The notes beneath the pieces are model-generated. The model was not told the DNA's origin, did not search any database, and saw only the letters and a program-made list of their open reading frames with translations. The position numbers and the translations under genes were made by a program. A stretch of DNA of 64,000 nt from Gemmatimonas sp. (lineage in GTDB: Bacteria > Gemmatimonadota > Gemmatimonadetes > Gemmatimonadales > Gemmatimonadaceae): positions 1 through 64,000 of the forward strand of contig JAAVWC010000018.1 of NCBI GenBank assembly GCA_023910675.1. The letters run 5' to 3'. This document shows, piece by piece, positions 1-9,930 of the stretch; positions within the stretch are counted from its first letter, which is position 1; each line of letters starts with the position of its first letter.

Positions 1-102
1 GAGCCGTGTTTGCGCGTCGGCGATGGCGGACACAGCGACCAAGCTGAGTGACACCGCGAGCGAAACACGCCGGGCACGGGGAAAACGAAAGCGAGACATC
101 AT
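1..102 (-). CDS. N-terminus of an exported protein (runs off the window)
   Basis: The first 34 codons of a minus-strand gene are visible. They form a textbook Sec signal peptide: Arg-rich n-region (residues 4-12), hydrophobic core (residues 14-26) and an A-D-A-Q cleavage site near residue 30. The ATG at 102 overlaps the TGA of the TetR gene upstream (ATGATG), so the two genes are translationally coupled. Inference only: a TetR gene directly followed by an exported protein is the usual start of an RND efflux operon, where a TolC-family protein comes first. The body of the protein is outside the window. Confidence 0.6.
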   Translation of the reverse strand, partial: MMSRFRFPRARRVSLAVSLSLVAVSAIADAQTRL

Positions 103-749
103 GGGGCCGTTGGTCTCAAGGCACTCAGGTAGAAATCGAGCATTTCGTGGAGCACGTGCTCGTCGGAACCGGGCGTGGCGTGCAGGTCCGGCATCGCGGC
201 CCAGTTGGCGTGCGACATCCAGATCGCGGAGTACATGCGTGCGGCCGCCATGGCGTCAAGCGGTCGGAACTCCCCGCGGGCGATGCCGCGCTCGATGATG
301 GCGGCCACGAGGCGCCGTCCGCGGGCAATGACTTCGTCGGCATAGAAGGTGACGAGATCGGGGAACTGGCGCAGTTCCGCCATGACCAGGCGGTTCAGGG
401 TGTGAACGCGTTCGGTGCGCAGGAACGCCCACCAGCCGGCGCCGAGTTGTCGCAGGAGCGATTCCGCCGTGTCCTCGGGGCCCCAGCCGTCGCGCCGCGC
501 CTCGGCGCTCGAAATGGCATCGACGATCGTGCTGCGCACCATCTCCCGAAAGAGCGCTTCCTTGTTGGGGAAGTAGAGGTAGATGGTGCCCTTGGCGACG
601 CCGGCGCGTTTGGCGATGTCGTCGAGCCGCGCGCCGGCGAGGCCGCGTTCACCGAACTCGTGAAACGCGGCGTCGAGAATCTGCTGGGGGCGCGCCTCTG
701 GATCCCGCCGGCGCGCGAGCGTTTCGGTACTGACTGGCTGGTCAGTCAT
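99..749 (-). CDS. TetR/AcrR family transcriptional regulator
   Basis: A 216-residue protein with a TetR_N helix-turn-helix at about residues 20-65: an ILDAAFHEFGERG-type helix, then a recognition region ending in KGTIYLYFPNKEALF. The C-terminal half is the variable ligand-binding and dimerisation domain. An upstream in-frame ATG at 767 exists, but the ATG at 749 gives the usual start MTDQPVS. A near-perfect operator lies directly after this ATG, which suggests autoregulation. The stop overlaps the start of the exported protein at 102, so TetR is probably the first gene of that operon and its repressor. Confidence 0.85.
   Translation of the reverse strand: MTDQPVSTETLARRRDPEARPQQILDAAFHEFGERGLAGARLDDIAKRAGVAKGTIYLYFPNKEALFREMVRSTIVDAISSAEARRDGWGPEDTAESLLRQLGAGWWAFLRTERVHTLNRLVMAELRQFPDLVTFYADEVIARGRRLVAAIIERGIARGEFRPLDAMAAARMYSAIWMSHANWAAMPDLHATPGSDEHVLHEMLDFYLSALRPTAP
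729..746. promoter_or_regulatory. Inverted-repeat candidate operator at the TetR start codon
   Basis: The plus strand reads ACTGAC-TGGCTG-GTCAGT, two perfect 6-bp arms around a 6-bp spacer, as in many TetR-family operators. It falls in codons 2-7 of the regulator, immediately 3' of the start codon. Binding there would block the regulator and its downstream partner together. The function is inferred from symmetry and position. Confidence 0.5.
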
Positions 750-845
750 AATTGAATCGTACCACATCGTTCACAAAACACAACGGACCCGGCGATCAGC
801 CGAGCCCGGGGTGCTGAATCAACTGCCGTTCCAGAAAGCGGAAGG

Positions 846-1034
846 CTAGCCGACCGTCGGTGCCACGACGGTGATCGACGCCTTCTTCCCTTCTTCCTTG
901 TGGTGTTCGGCGAACCGCGCGTTGGTCCAGAGCACGATCCCGTACAGGATCGCGCCAATCAGGATCGCGCCACCGATGAGACCGGTAAACGCGGGACCGA
1001 TGTCCGGGTTCGTATCGTGCTTGTGGCCAGCCAT
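846..1034 (-). CDS. Small single-pass membrane protein
   Basis: A 62-residue protein with a short polar N-terminus (MAGHKHDTNPDIG), one hydrophobic helix at about residues 16-40 rich in Gly, Ile and Leu, then a charged HHKEEGKK segment. I do not recognise the family. The start at 1034 was chosen because the upstream in-frame residues overlap the end of the cyclophilin gene and lack membrane or charge structure. It lies 31 bp downstream of the cyclophilin gene on the same strand and is probably co-transcribed. Confidence 0.6.
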   Translation of the reverse strand: MAGHKHDTNPDIGPAFTGLIGGAILIGAILYGIVLWTNARFAEHHKEEGKKASITVVAPTVG

Positions 1035-1065
1035 GGTAGGGACGGGGAGTGTGGTGGCGAACAGC

Positions 1066-1527
1066 TTACTCGGCGTCGGCCACGCGGACCGAAACCATGT
1101 GATCATTCTGCGCGATGGACGGCAACAGATCCAGCCCTTCGGTGATCTGCCCGAACACCGTGTGCACGCCGTTCAGGTGACGTGTGTTGGACTCGCTCAG
1201 CACCATGAAGAACTGGCTGCCGCCCGTGTCCTTGCCCGCGTGCGCCATGGAGAGCGCGCCCACCTTGTGCTTGTGCGGGTTGCCCGCAGTTTCGCACTTG
1301 ATGCGCCACCCCGGACCACCCGTGCCGACGGGGCCCTTGCCGTCCTTCGTATGCGGGCAACCGCCCTGCACCACAAAGTCGGCAATCACGCGGTGAAACT
1401 TGACGCCGTCATAGAAGCCGCTGTTCGCGAGCTTCTCGAAGTTCTCAACCGTAATGGGCGCCTCGCCGGGGAACAGCTCGGCGACGACGGTGCCCTTGTT
1501 CGTTTCGAAAGTGGCCAGCTTGGTCAC
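1066..1527 (-). CDS. Cyclophilin-type peptidyl-prolyl cis-trans isomerase
   Basis: A 153-residue single-domain cyclophilin. The catalytic arginine is in the FHRVI motif (about residue 46), followed by the VQGG substrate loop, GGSQFF and the [10 protein letters not shown] motif carrying the active-site histidine. There is no signal peptide, so it is probably cytosolic and helps proline isomerisation in folding. It is divergent from the DUF1800 gene across a 176-bp gap that should hold both promoters. Confidence 0.92.
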   Translation of the reverse strand: MTKLATFETNKGTVVAELFPGEAPITVENFEKLANSGFYDGVKFHRVIADFVVQGGCPHTKDGKGPVGTGGPGWRIKCETAGNPHKHKVGALSMAHAGKDTGGSQFFMVLSESNTRHLNGVHTVFGQITEGLDLLPSIAQNDHMVSVRVADAE

Positions 1528-1703
1528 GGAATGTCTCTCAGGAAAAGGTCCAACCGGAAACTAGTGGGGGGACATCGGTGGGCGGGAGGGCAGAAATCTT
1601 AGCGTCCTCTCGGCTGGCGCATTGGGCAAGTGACCTATGGCCGATTCGCGTCTTCCGCATAGACTGGCCTCGGTCCCTCCTGTTCCCTCCAGGCCCGTCC
1701 TTC

Positions 1704-3248
1704 ATGTCCGAATCTCCCGCTCCCTCGCGCCGCGATCTGTTGCGCGCGGGGCTCGGTGCGCTCGGGGCGACGACCCTCGCCCCGCTCGCCGCCAATGCCC
1801 AGCCGCCCCGCCAGCCCAACGTCGGGCGTATCGGTGGCCTCATCAACCAGTTGGGGCAGCAGTCCCAGTGGAAGAGTCCCGAGCTCCGGCTCGTGCGTCG
1901 CATTACGCTGGGGCTCAACGAAGCCGAAGTCGCCCGCGTGCGGCAGCTCGGTTACGACGCGTATCTCGAGGAGCAGCTCAACGCGGCGACGCTGCCCGAC
2001 CCCGACATGGCGACGCGCCTGCAGAACCCGTTGTACACGCAGGTGCTGGGGTTCACGCCACGGCAGCTGTATGAGCAATGGGACCGCGGCACCATGTACT
2101 TCGACTCGCAGCTGCCGTATACGCTCCTCAACAGCGAGCGCGCAGTGTTCTCGCGGCGGCAGCTGCACGAGCGGATGTTCGAGTTCTTTGCCGACCACCT
2201 GCACGTGCCGTCGTGGGAGCGCGGCGTCCCTCCCATTCACTACGAGCGCGTTATTCGTCCGAATGTGCTGGGGCATTTCGGCACGCTGACGCGCGCGGGC
2301 ATGCGCAGCGTCGCGATGCTCATTTATCTCGACCAGGCGTGGAGCACGCGCTTCGGTATCAACGAGAACTACGCGCGTGAGCTGATGGAGTTGCACACCG
2401 TCGGGTGGGACGGTGGTTATACCCAAGAAGATGTTGTGGGGCTCGCCCGCATTCTCACGGGCTGGAGCATCAACGAGAGCTACGAGTTCGATTACAAGGC
2501 CAACAATCACGACTTTGGCGCCAAGAGCGCCTTCGGCCTGTCCTTTCCGGCGCGGCCGCAGGCGTTCAGCGGCACCTCAGGCATGGATGAGGGCATCGCG
2601 TACGGCGAAATGCTCATTCGGCATCCCAACACCAAGCGCTTCCTGGCCACCAAGCTGCTGCGCTGGTTCGTGCGCCCAGACCCCAGCGAAGCGCAGATTC
2701 AGGCCGTGATCAACGCGTACGGCGCCGAGGGGGACATTAAGGCGATGCTGCGGGTGGTACTCTCCCGCGAGAATCTCTTGCGCGCGCCAGCAAAGCTGAA
2801 GCGGCCGTTTCACTACGCCATCTCCACCTTGCGAGCCATTCAGGCCACGGTGCGGCCGTTCAATGACATCCGTCGCGACTATCTCGCTCTGGTGTATCCT
2901 GCCTCCGGTATGCGCCAGCCGTTCCTCAACTGGCCCACGCCTGACGGGTACCCCGATCGCGCCGAGTTCTGGGCCGGGCTGATCGTGGAACGCTGGAACG
3001 AAGTGCAGCACACCCTCGTGAGCGAACTCGATGGGCCGGGCCGCGCGGTCATCAACCTCTCGCTCTTCAGTGCCGACGGCACCGTTGACGGCATCGTGCG
3101 CGCCATCAACACGCGCATCTTCGGCGGCGAAATGTCTGCGGCGCTCGAAACAGAAATCCGCGCGGTGTTCCGCGCTGGCGTGAACAACACGCGTGTGCTG
3201 AACGCCGTCCGGCTCGCCATCAGCGCGCCGGAATTCCACTTCTACTGA
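1704..3248 (+). CDS. DUF1800 family protein, Tat-exported
   Basis: A 514-residue protein. From the ATG at 1704 it begins with a Tat signal: SRRDLL at residues 8-13, a Gly/Ala/Leu core and an ANAQ cleavage region. The rest matches the DUF1800 layout: an RRITLGLNEAE start, the AREL(M)ELHT motif with the VGLARILTGW segment, and a C-terminal FHFY end. An in-frame ATG at 1578 would hide the twin-arginine motif and was rejected. DUF1800 proteins are found next to DUF1501 proteins in many phyla; the biochemical role is unknown. The DUF1501 gene follows after 8 bp. Confidence 0.88.
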   Translation: MSESPAPSRRDLLRAGLGALGATTLAPLAANAQPPRQPNVGRIGGLINQLGQQSQWKSPELRLVRRITLGLNEAEVARVRQLGYDAYLEEQLNAATLPDPDMATRLQNPLYTQVLGFTPRQLYEQWDRGTMYFDSQLPYTLLNSERAVFSRRQLHERMFEFFADHLHVPSWERGVPPIHYERVIRPNVLGHFGTLTRAGMRSVAMLIYLDQAWSTRFGINENYARELMELHTVGWDGGYTQEDVVGLARILTGWSINESYEFDYKANNHDFGAKSAFGLSFPARPQAFSGTSGMDEGIAYGEMLIRHPNTKRFLATKLLRWFVRPDPSEAQIQAVINAYGAEGDIKAMLRVVLSRENLLRAPAKLKRPFHYAISTLRAIQATVRPFNDIRRDYLALVYPASGMRQPFLNWPTPDGYPDRAEFWAGLIVERWNEVQHTLVSELDGPGRAVINLSLFSADGTVDGIVRAINTRIFGGEMSAALETEIRAVFRAGVNNTRVLNAVRLAISAPEFHFY

Positions 3249-3256
3249 CCGCTCCC

Positions 3257-4543
3257 ATGCATCATCCACAGCAGTATCACGGCACGGGTGGCGGCTGCGA
3301 AGAGTACCGCACGCTCGATCGTCGTCGATTCATCGGCATGTCGTCCATGGGCGCCATGGCGACCGCGCTCCCCGGCTGGTTCCCCGACGTCCGCATGGCG
3401 CAATCGCAGGATTCGGCGCGCGACATCGTGGTGTCGGTCTTCATGCGTGGTGGCGCCGACGGGCTCACGCTCGTCGCCCCCTTTGCCGATCCCACCTACT
3501 ACGCGGTGCGCCCCACCATTGCGGTGCCGCGTCCCGATTCCAACTCGCCCAACCGCGGCACGGCGCTCAACGACTTCTTCATGCTCCCCCCGGGCATGTC
3601 GGCGCTCATGCCGGTGTATCGCGCGGGACAGCTGGCCATCGTGCAGGCCGCCGGCCAGCGCTTTACCAACTCACGCTCGCACTTCGAAGCCGAACGGTAT
3701 CTCGAGCAGGGCAAGCCCGACGACTACAGCCTTGAAACCGGGTGGCTGGCGCGCCATCTGGCGAGTTCGAATCCGCTCGACCCGTCGGCGCCCATGCGCG
3801 GCGTCTCACTAACCAACGGGCTCCCGCGAACCATGCAGGGGGCACCGCGCACGTTGCCCATGCCGCAGCCGAACAACTTCAACATCAACACCCCCAACGA
3901 ACTCGCACTGCAGCGACTGTTCAGCGGCGCGTGGTCACCCATGCGCAACGCGGCACTCGACGGGCTCGCGACGGTGAACGTCATGCGCGGTCTCGACTTT
4001 CCCGGCTATCAGCCGTCGAATGGGGCGCGCTACGAAGACAACAACATCGCCAACGCGCTGCGCTCCGTCGCGGTCATGATCCGTGGCGAAATCGGCCTCG
4101 AAGCCGCGCACGTGGATTACGGCGGCTGGGACACGCACAACCAGCAGGGCAGTGTGGGCGGCGTCATGGCGAGTCTCATGACGGAGTTCTCGCGTGCGCT
4201 CGCCGCGTTCTGGCAGGACATCATGCAGGGGCCGCAGGCGGTGCGTGTCACGCTCGTGGTGGCGACAGAGTTCGGCCGTAACGTGCGCGAGAACGGCAGC
4301 ATGGGCACCGACCACGGCCGCGCGGGTGTCATGTTCGCGATGGGGCCCTCGGTGCTCGGTGGACGCGTGGTCGGCGACTGGCCCGGCATTGCGCGCGAAC
4401 AGCTCGAAGACGGTCAGGATCTGCGCGTCACCACCGATACGCGCGACATCCTCGCGGAGCTTGTGCAGAAGCGGCTCAGCAATCCCAATCAATCGCTGAT
4501 CTTCCCCAACTACGTGCCCCGGTTCCGCGGAGTCTTTCGATGA
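3257..4543 (+). CDS. DUF1501 family protein, Tat-exported
   Basis: A 428-residue protein with a twin-arginine signal (DRRRFIG at residues 21-27, then a Met/Ala-rich core). The body has the DUF1501 features: [13 protein letters not shown] near the start, [17 protein letters not shown] in the centre and a TEFGRN...GTDHGRAG motif. These resemble the sulfatase/alkaline-phosphatase fold residues of the family, but the reaction is not established. It follows DUF1800 by 8 bp and its stop overlaps the next start by 4 bp (ATGA), so it is part of one operon. Confidence 0.9.
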   Translation: MHHPQQYHGTGGGCEEYRTLDRRRFIGMSSMGAMATALPGWFPDVRMAQSQDSARDIVVSVFMRGGADGLTLVAPFADPTYYAVRPTIAVPRPDSNSPNRGTALNDFFMLPPGMSALMPVYRAGQLAIVQAAGQRFTNSRSHFEAERYLEQGKPDDYSLETGWLARHLASSNPLDPSAPMRGVSLTNGLPRTMQGAPRTLPMPQPNNFNINTPNELALQRLFSGAWSPMRNAALDGLATVNVMRGLDFPGYQPSNGARYEDNNIANALRSVAVMIRGEIGLEAAHVDYGGWDTHNQQGSVGGVMASLMTEFSRALAAFWQDIMQGPQAVRVTLVVATEFGRNVRENGSMGTDHGRAGVMFAMGPSVLGGRVVGDWPGIAREQLEDGQDLRVTTDTRDILAELVQKRLSNPNQSLIFPNYVPRFRGVFR

Positions 4544-5061
4544 GTGCTGTATCGAGTGCTATCTCGAGTGCGGTCTCGACTGTGCTGGCGTCGCGCGTGC
4601 GCGCCGTGTTGTTGACAGGTGCGGTGTGTCTGTTGCAGGCGTGCGCCGGCGCCGAAGGGCCCGCCGGTCCGCAGGGACCTGCCGGCCCCGCGGGCCCACA
4701 GGGGCCAACGGGGCCGCAAGGTCCTGCCGGTACCAACGGCGCGCAGGGCCCCGCCGGCCCCGCCGGCCCGCAGGGGCCCGTCGGTCCAGCTGGCGTCGTG
4801 AACCGAGTGGAGTCGTCGGGGGTGTTCGACGCGTCCGGCACCTTTGCGCTCCCGCTCCCCGCCGCGGCCACCGCCAGCGGACGCTTGCCCTTCGTGGCCT
4901 GCTGGATCTCCACCGACAACAACACCTGGCTGTCGGTCAGTCAGGTCCCCGCCAGCAATGGTGATGTGTACTGCGGCATCACCACGGTGGGCACGACGCG
5001 CTCCATCACCATCGTCAACGGCGTGGCGGGGTGGCGGTACTATCTCCTCGCCATGTGGTGA
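4540..5061 (+). CDS. Collagen-like repeat lipoprotein
   Basis: A 173-residue lipoprotein. A hydrophobic signal ends in a lipobox LLQAC with the acylated Cys at residue 35. Residues 39-86 are about fifteen Gly-X-Y triplets, mostly GPA, GPQ and GPT, as in bacterial collagen-like proteins. A roughly 85-residue globular C-terminus with two cysteines follows. It should be anchored in the outer membrane and form a short trimeric stalk. It overlaps the DUF1501 gene at its start and the propeller gene at its end (GTGA), which points to translational coupling. Confidence 0.85.
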   Translation: MSAVSSAISSAVSTVLASRVRAVLLTGAVCLLQACAGAEGPAGPQGPAGPAGPQGPTGPQGPAGTNGAQGPAGPAGPQGPVGPAGVVNRVESSGVFDASGTFALPLPAAATASGRLPFVACWISTDNNTWLSVSQVPASNGDVYCGITTVGTTRSITIVNGVAGWRYYLLAMW

Positions 5062-7667
5062 GGCAGCGCGTGTCTGCACTTTTTCCCAACCGTTCGCGCG
5101 CCGTTGTGGCCTCAGTCGCCGGGCTCATGCTCGGCGCCTGCAAGCCCCCCGAAGCGCCACCGCGCAGTACCGACGCCACTGTCAACGTGTCGGTTCCCGA
5201 CGTCCGGACCCTCACGCCACGCATCGACGCCACGTCGGCCGAAGTGCTCGTGGGACAAACGCGCGGCGGTGCGTTCACGAGCTTTGGTCGAGTGTCGGTG
5301 ACGTCCGCACAATTCGGCCAACGCGTGTCGGTGCCGGTCAAGCTCACCTGCGGCACGGAGATGGGATGTACCGTCAACGCGCGGCTGCGACTGCTCGCCG
5401 ACGGCACGCCCTTCGATTCGTCTGATGCGTCGTCGTTTGCCATCACGGGTGGCGAGTCGCGTGAAACGGGGGGCTTTGCCTTCCGCCCCGTGCGCCGGTT
5501 GGTCGCGGCCGAAACGCTCGCCGTTGCCGTCATCAACAGCACGCGCCAGCTCGTCGTGCGCGTGCTCGACGATGCCGACCACGTGTTGCCGCGTCGTGCG
5601 GTCACGTGGGAGTCTGGTGATCGCACGGTGGCGACCGTCGATTCGCTGGGGCGCGTCACCGCGCTGCGGGGCGGACGCACGGCGGTCACCGCATCGATCG
5701 GCGCGGCACGAGCCTCGGTGAATGTCGCGGTGAATGCGGTGCAGTCGTTCACGGTGACGGCGAGTGCCGCGCGTGTGGTGGCGACCGTGCCGGTGCAGCT
5801 CACGGCGCAGCTGGCGGTGGGCCCGGGCGTCAGCAATCGGGTGCGCTATCGCAGCAGCGATACGACCGTGGCCACTGTGAGCGATGCCGGTGCCGTGCGC
5901 ACACTGCGCGCGGGCACGGTGACGATGACCGCCATCGCCGAGGCCGATACACTCGAGCGTCGTACGGTGTCGATTATCGTCGATCCGTTCCGCGCGGCGA
6001 GTACGTATACCGGCGTGTCGGTGCTGTCGCGCGGCGACGTGCCGGGCAATCTGGGTGGCATTTGGGGCGAGCGGTTCGAAAACCTCTTTGCGGCCGGGTG
6101 CGCGGGGCTGATGCGCTGGAACGGGTCGTCGTGGCGACTCGAGCAGACGCTGCCGTTCTGTGCGAATGGTGTCGCCGGCACCGACGAGAACAACGTGATC
6201 GTCGTGGGTCAGCAGATCTGGCGTTGGAACGGCACGGTGTGGGCCCGTGAGACGGTCACCTATACGGGTGAGCTCCTCGGCGCCGTTGCGGTCGAAGGCG
6301 TGGTGTACGCCGTTGGCACTGGCGGGCAGATCCTTCGACGCACGACGTCGGGGTGGAGCGCGATGACGAGCCCGACGTCGCGCACCTTGCGCGGTGTGCA
6401 CGGCGTATTCGGCAGCAATGTGTGGGCGGTTGGTGATGCGGGCGTGATGCTCCGCTTCAACGGCACCGCGTGGCAGATCATGAACGAAGCCGACGGGCAG
6501 TTCCTCGATTGCCGAGCGGTACATGTGCGCGGCCCTACCGACGTCATGGCCACCTGCAACGAGCGCAACTGGGGGTGGAGCATTCAGCGCTGGAACGGCA
6601 CGAACTGGACGCGCATGAACACGCCGCAGCGAGAGTTCATGACCGATATCGCGGAAACGAACGGGATCGTGTACGCCGTCGGATCGCAGCGAACCGTGTA
6701 CCGGTTGGTTGGCAACGACTGGGTGCAGGATGCCGAACGACTCGGCGATCAGTTCGTCACCGGGATCTATGCCGATGCTCATGGCATCATCGCGGTGGGC
6801 AACGAAGGCTTCACCATGCGCCGCACCAGCACGGGGTGGACCATCCTCTCGGGATATCCGCTCTACGACGCCATGTGGGCCAGCGGTCCCGACCTCATTG
6901 TCGCCGCCGGCACGCGCGGGGCGATCGACCTGTTCGACGGCACCCGCTGGACGTCGTCACGCCCACAGGGTGAGAACAACGGCATCCGCGACGTGTGGGG
7001 CGCCTCGCGCGACGCGATCTTTGCCGTCGGGCCGCAGGCGACGATGCTGCGCTACGATGGCGCGCGCTGGCAAACGCAGGCGGTGCCAACGACGGCGTGG
7101 ATCAACGGCGTATGGGGACTGCGTCGCGACAGCGTCTGGGCCGTGACTGGCAACGGCGAAATTCTCTTCTACGACGGCCAGCAGTGGGCGCTCAAGTTCC
7201 GCACCGGGCGCAACCTGCTCGACATCCATGGTCGCGATGTCAACAACATCGTCGCCGTGGGCGATGAGGGACGCATCTGGCGCTTTGATGGCCGCACGTG
7301 GCAGCGTGAAGAGTCAGGCACTGACGCGTCGTTGAATGCCGTGTTCGTCGGGCAGACACGCACGTTCGCCGTCTCGGGCAACCAGATATTCAGTAGCCGC
7401 GATGGCGAGTGGCAACCCGCGGTCGTGATTGCCGACAGTAACTTCAACTGGCTGACCGGTACCGGCGACTCCGACGTGTATGTCGGTGGCTGCGGCGCGC
7501 AAACCCGTCGCTTCGACGGCACGACGTGGGTAGCCGAGGTGCCGACGAACTTCTCGCAATGCACCTTCAGCGGGTTCGCGCTCCCAGGCGGTGGACTGAT
7601 CATCGGCGGCGCGCAGCGCGACATCATCAGCGGCACGGGCCCCACCGGCGCCACACCGGGACGGTAG
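5058..7667 (+). CDS. Lipoprotein with Ig-like (BIG2) region and 13-blade W-repeat propeller region
   Basis: An 869-residue lipoprotein. GTG at 5058 is chosen because it overlaps the preceding TGA and sits at the start of a signal ending in the lipobox LGAC. Residues about 140-300 hold BIG2-like Ig repeats ([18 protein letters not shown] type). From about residue 320 onward, about thirteen repeats of the pattern (I/M)xRWNGTxW or LRFDGTxW alternate with VWAVG or IVAVGDEG strands, as in WD40/Kelch-like beta-propellers. No enzyme motif is seen. It closes the DUF1800 operon. An extracellular binding or scaffold role is inferred. Confidence 0.8.
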   Translation: MRQRVSALFPNRSRAVVASVAGLMLGACKPPEAPPRSTDATVNVSVPDVRTLTPRIDATSAEVLVGQTRGGAFTSFGRVSVTSAQFGQRVSVPVKLTCGTEMGCTVNARLRLLADGTPFDSSDASSFAITGGESRETGGFAFRPVRRLVAAETLAVAVINSTRQLVVRVLDDADHVLPRRAVTWESGDRTVATVDSLGRVTALRGGRTAVTASIGAARASVNVAVNAVQSFTVTASAARVVATVPVQLTAQLAVGPGVSNRVRYRSSDTTVATVSDAGAVRTLRAGTVTMTAIAEADTLERRTVSIIVDPFRAASTYTGVSVLSRGDVPGNLGGIWGERFENLFAAGCAGLMRWNGSSWRLEQTLPFCANGVAGTDENNVIVVGQQIWRWNGTVWARETVTYTGELLGAVAVEGVVYAVGTGGQILRRTTSGWSAMTSPTSRTLRGVHGVFGSNVWAVGDAGVMLRFNGTAWQIMNEADGQFLDCRAVHVRGPTDVMATCNERNWGWSIQRWNGTNWTRMNTPQREFMTDIAETNGIVYAVGSQRTVYRLVGNDWVQDAERLGDQFVTGIYADAHGIIAVGNEGFTMRRTSTGWTILSGYPLYDAMWASGPDLIVAAGTRGAIDLFDGTRWTSSRPQGENNGIRDVWGASRDAIFAVGPQATMLRYDGARWQTQAVPTTAWINGVWGLRRDSVWAVTGNGEILFYDGQQWALKFRTGRNLLDIHGRDVNNIVAVGDEGRIWRFDGRTWQREESGTDASLNAVFVGQTRTFAVSGNQIFSSRDGEWQPAVVIADSNFNWLTGTGDSDVYVGGCGAQTRRFDGTTWVAEVPTNFSQCTFSGFALPGGGLIIGGAQRDIISGTGPTGATPGR

Positions 7668-7671
7668 AAAA

Positions 7672-8384
7672 ACCGCCGTTCCCCCGCCCCTGCCGTCTGT
7701 GTGGCTGCCGTCTGCCCTCTCGGCGCGATGCTGCGGGATCACGCCGAGACCGCAGACGGCAGAAACTACAGACAGCAGGCGCGCAGGAACGCCAGCTGTG
7801 CTCCGCCCCTGCCGTCTGTGTGGCTGCCGTCTGCCCTCTCGGCGCGATGCTGCGGGATCACGCCGAGACCGCAGACGGCAGAAACTACAGACAGCAGGCG
7901 CGCAGCAACGCCAGCTGTGCTCCGCCCCTGCCGTCTGTGTGGCTGCCGTCTGCCCTCTCGGCGCGATGCTGCGGGATCACGCCGAGACCGCAGACGGCAG
8001 AAACTACAGACAGCAGGCGCGCAGGAACGCCAGCTGTGCTCCGCCCCTGCCGTCTGTGTGGCTGCCGTCTGCCCTCTCGGCGCGATGCTGCGGGATCACG
8101 CCGAGACCGCAGACGGCAGAAACTACAGACAGCAGGCGCGCAGGAACGCCAGCTGTGCTCCGCCCCTGCCGTCTGTGTGGCTGCCGTCTGCCGTCTCGCC
8201 GCGATGCTGCGGGATCACGCCGAGACCGCAGACGGCAGAAACTACAGACAGCAGGCGCGCAGGAACGCCAGCTGTGCTCCGCCCCTGCCGTCTGTGTGGC
8301 TGCCATCTGCCGTCTCGCCGCGATGCTGCGGGATCACGCCGAGACCGCAGACGGCAGAAACTACAGACAGCAGGCGCGCAGGAA
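7672..8384. repeat. Six tandem copies of a 119-bp hairpin-forming unit
   Basis: The unit recurs at exactly 119-bp steps (TGCCGTCTGT at 7691, 7810, 7929, 8048, 8167, 8286). Copies are almost identical; units 5 and 6 share TCTCGCCGCG in place of TCTCGGCGCG. Within each unit CTGCCGTCTG and TCTCGGCG are followed after a short loop by CGCCGAGA and CAGACGGCAG, so each copy can fold into a strong stem. A leader ACCGCCGTTCCCCCGC precedes the array and also precedes the solo copy at 9931. Because 119 is not a multiple of three, long open frames across it are artefacts. It sits between converging genes. Confidence 0.95.
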
Positions 8385-8394
8385 CCGCGGACGC

Positions 8395-9093
8395 TCAGTT
8401 CGCTCCGAAGCGCCTGAGGATCACCGGCACGGTCCGCGCCAGGATCGTCATGTCGTTGCGCAGGGTCCGCTCGTTGAGATACATGAGGTCGTAGCCCACC
8501 TTGCGGCGTACGTCGTCGGCATTGGCGTCGTACGCCTGTGACACCTGCGCGAGGCCCGTGATGCCGGGACGCACGCGGTGGCGCCGCGTGTAGCCGTGCA
8601 CCTCTTTCTTGAGCTCCAGCACGATGCTCGGCCGCTCCGGCCGCGGCCCCACCAGGTTCATGTCGCCGCGCAGCACGTTGTAGAACTGCGGCAGTTCGTC
8701 AATGCGTGTGGTGCGCAAAAACTTCCCCACCGGCGTAATGCGGGGGTCGTTCCTCGTGGCCCACACCGCACTGCCGTTCGCTTCGGCGTCGACCACCATG
8801 GTGCGCAACTTGTAAATGCTGAACGGGCGACCGCCGCAGTCACTCGCACGACGACAGAGCGCCATGTCGCTACGTGAACGCCGGTCGAGTCCCACGCGCA
8901 CCTGCTGGTAAATGACCGGCCCTCGCGAGGTGAGGCGTACCGCGAGCATCGCCAACAGCAACACTGGCAGCGACAGCACCATGAGCAGTGCCGCCATCAG
9001 CACGTTCACGCCGCGCAACAGGCCGGGGTTGACCCCCTCCTCACGTACAGACTCACACTCATCATCGTCAGGCGTTTCCCATATACGCAGCAT
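8395..9093 (-). CDS. Bacterial sugar transferase (polyprenyl-phosphate sugar-1-phosphate transferase)
   Basis: A 232-residue initiating transferase of the WcaJ/EpsL type. One transmembrane segment (about residues 30-55) is followed by GPVIYQQVRVG, the FSIYKLRTM motif, a DPRITPVG...LRTTRIDELPQFYNVLRGDMNLVGPRPERP block and RHRVRPGITGLAQV. These are the conserved PF02397 signatures; the family moves a sugar phosphate onto undecaprenyl phosphate to start capsule or exopolysaccharide synthesis. ATG at 9093 has a purine-rich site (GAAGGGGAAG) just upstream and is preferred over the ATG at 9156. It is about 24 kb from the polysaccharide locus. Confidence 0.88.
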   Translation of the reverse strand: MLRIWETPDDDECESVREEGVNPGLLRGVNVLMAALLMVLSLPVLLLAMLAVRLTSRGPVIYQQVRVGLDRRSRSDMALCRRASDCGGRPFSIYKLRTMVVDAEANGSAVWATRNDPRITPVGKFLRTTRIDELPQFYNVLRGDMNLVGPRPERPSIVLELKKEVHGYTRRHRVRPGITGLAQVSQAYDANADDVRRKVGYDLMYLNERTLRNDMTILARTVPVILRRFGAN

Positions 9094-9195
9094 CGCTTCC
9101 CCTTCGCTGGCAGAACAGAATGGCGGTAACATGAAGTGGTAATGGGCATGTTCCATACCACGTACTGCATGACGCGCGAAACCAAACGCCGCGAG

Positions 9196-9912
9196 CTACT
9201 CGGCGCCGGCGCTCGGGCACACGTCGTTCACCACGCACCGCCCACAGTCGGGCTTGCGTGCAAAGCAGGTGCGGCGCCCGTGCCAGATCAACAAATGGCT
9301 GAGCAGGGCCCAATCCTGCTGCGGAAAGAGCGGCATCAGTTCCTTCTCGATGCGAATGGGATCGGGCTCACGCGTCAGACCAAAGCGACGCGCGAGACGC
9401 TGCACATGCGTGTCCACCACCATGCCTTCGTTGATGTCGAACGCATTCCCCAGAATCACATTCGCCGTCTTGCGACCCACACCGGGCAGCGGCACCAGCT
9501 CGGCAATCGTGCGCGGTACCTCGCCGTCGTGCTGGTCCACCAAGCGGTTGGCCATTCCCACCAAGCTCTTCGCTTTCGCGCGAAAGAAACCGGTGGTGCG
9601 CACGATCTCCTCGACCTCTTCCACCTTGGCCACGCTGAGCGCCTCAGCGGTGGGGTACGCCTTGAACAGCGCTGGGGTGACCATGTTCACACGCACGTCG
9701 GTACACTGCGCCGACAGAATGGTCGCGCAGAGCAACTCGAAGGCATTGGAGTGATCGAGCTCGCAATGCGCATCGGGATACTCGACCTTGAGCCGATCGA
9801 GCACCACCTGCGCAATCTCGCGCTTCGCCGCCTTCGTCTTGGGACTCTTGGCCACCGGCGCGGCGCGCTGTGAGGGTTTGAGGCCGTAGGTCTTGGTGGT
9901 TTTGCGTGCCAT
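9196..9912 (-). CDS. nth: Endonuclease III
   Basis: A 238-residue DNA glycosylase/AP lyase of base-excision repair. It shows the helix-hairpin-helix LPGVGRKTANV with the catalytic Lys, the catalytic Asp in VVDTHVQRLARRFG, and four cysteines spaced C-x6-C-x2-C-x5-C at the C-terminus (CFARKPDCGRCVVNDVC) for the 4Fe-4S cluster. A Lys-rich N-terminal extension of about 30 residues precedes the core. It lies downstream of PolX on the same strand, separated by a solo copy of the 119-bp repeat. Confidence 0.95.
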   Translation of the reverse strand: MARKTTKTYGLKPSQRAAPVAKSPKTKAAKREIAQVVLDRLKVEYPDAHCELDHSNAFELLCATILSAQCTDVRVNMVTPALFKAYPTAEALSVAKVEEVEEIVRTTGFFRAKAKSLVGMANRLVDQHDGEVPRTIAELVPLPGVGRKTANVILGNAFDINEGMVVDTHVQRLARRFGLTREPDPIRIEKELMPLFPQQDWALLSHLLIWHGRRTCFARKPDCGRCVVNDVCPSAGAE

Positions 9913-9930
9913 GAATCATCCTTGGTGATA

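Noticed and set aside
5112..6782. 556-codon minus-strand ORF
   Set aside because: Antisense to the propeller lipoprotein; composition is Arg/His/Ala-biased and no fold features are seen.
7672..8384. CRISPR-like array
   Set aside because: The copies are continuous 119-bp tandem repeats with no unique spacers, and no cas genes are present.
7526..8541. Three long overlapping open frames through the 119-bp array, giving Cys/Arg-rich repeat proteins
   Set aside because: They arise because a 119-bp period cycles through all frames without stops; the same peptide appears in each frame and there is no start site.
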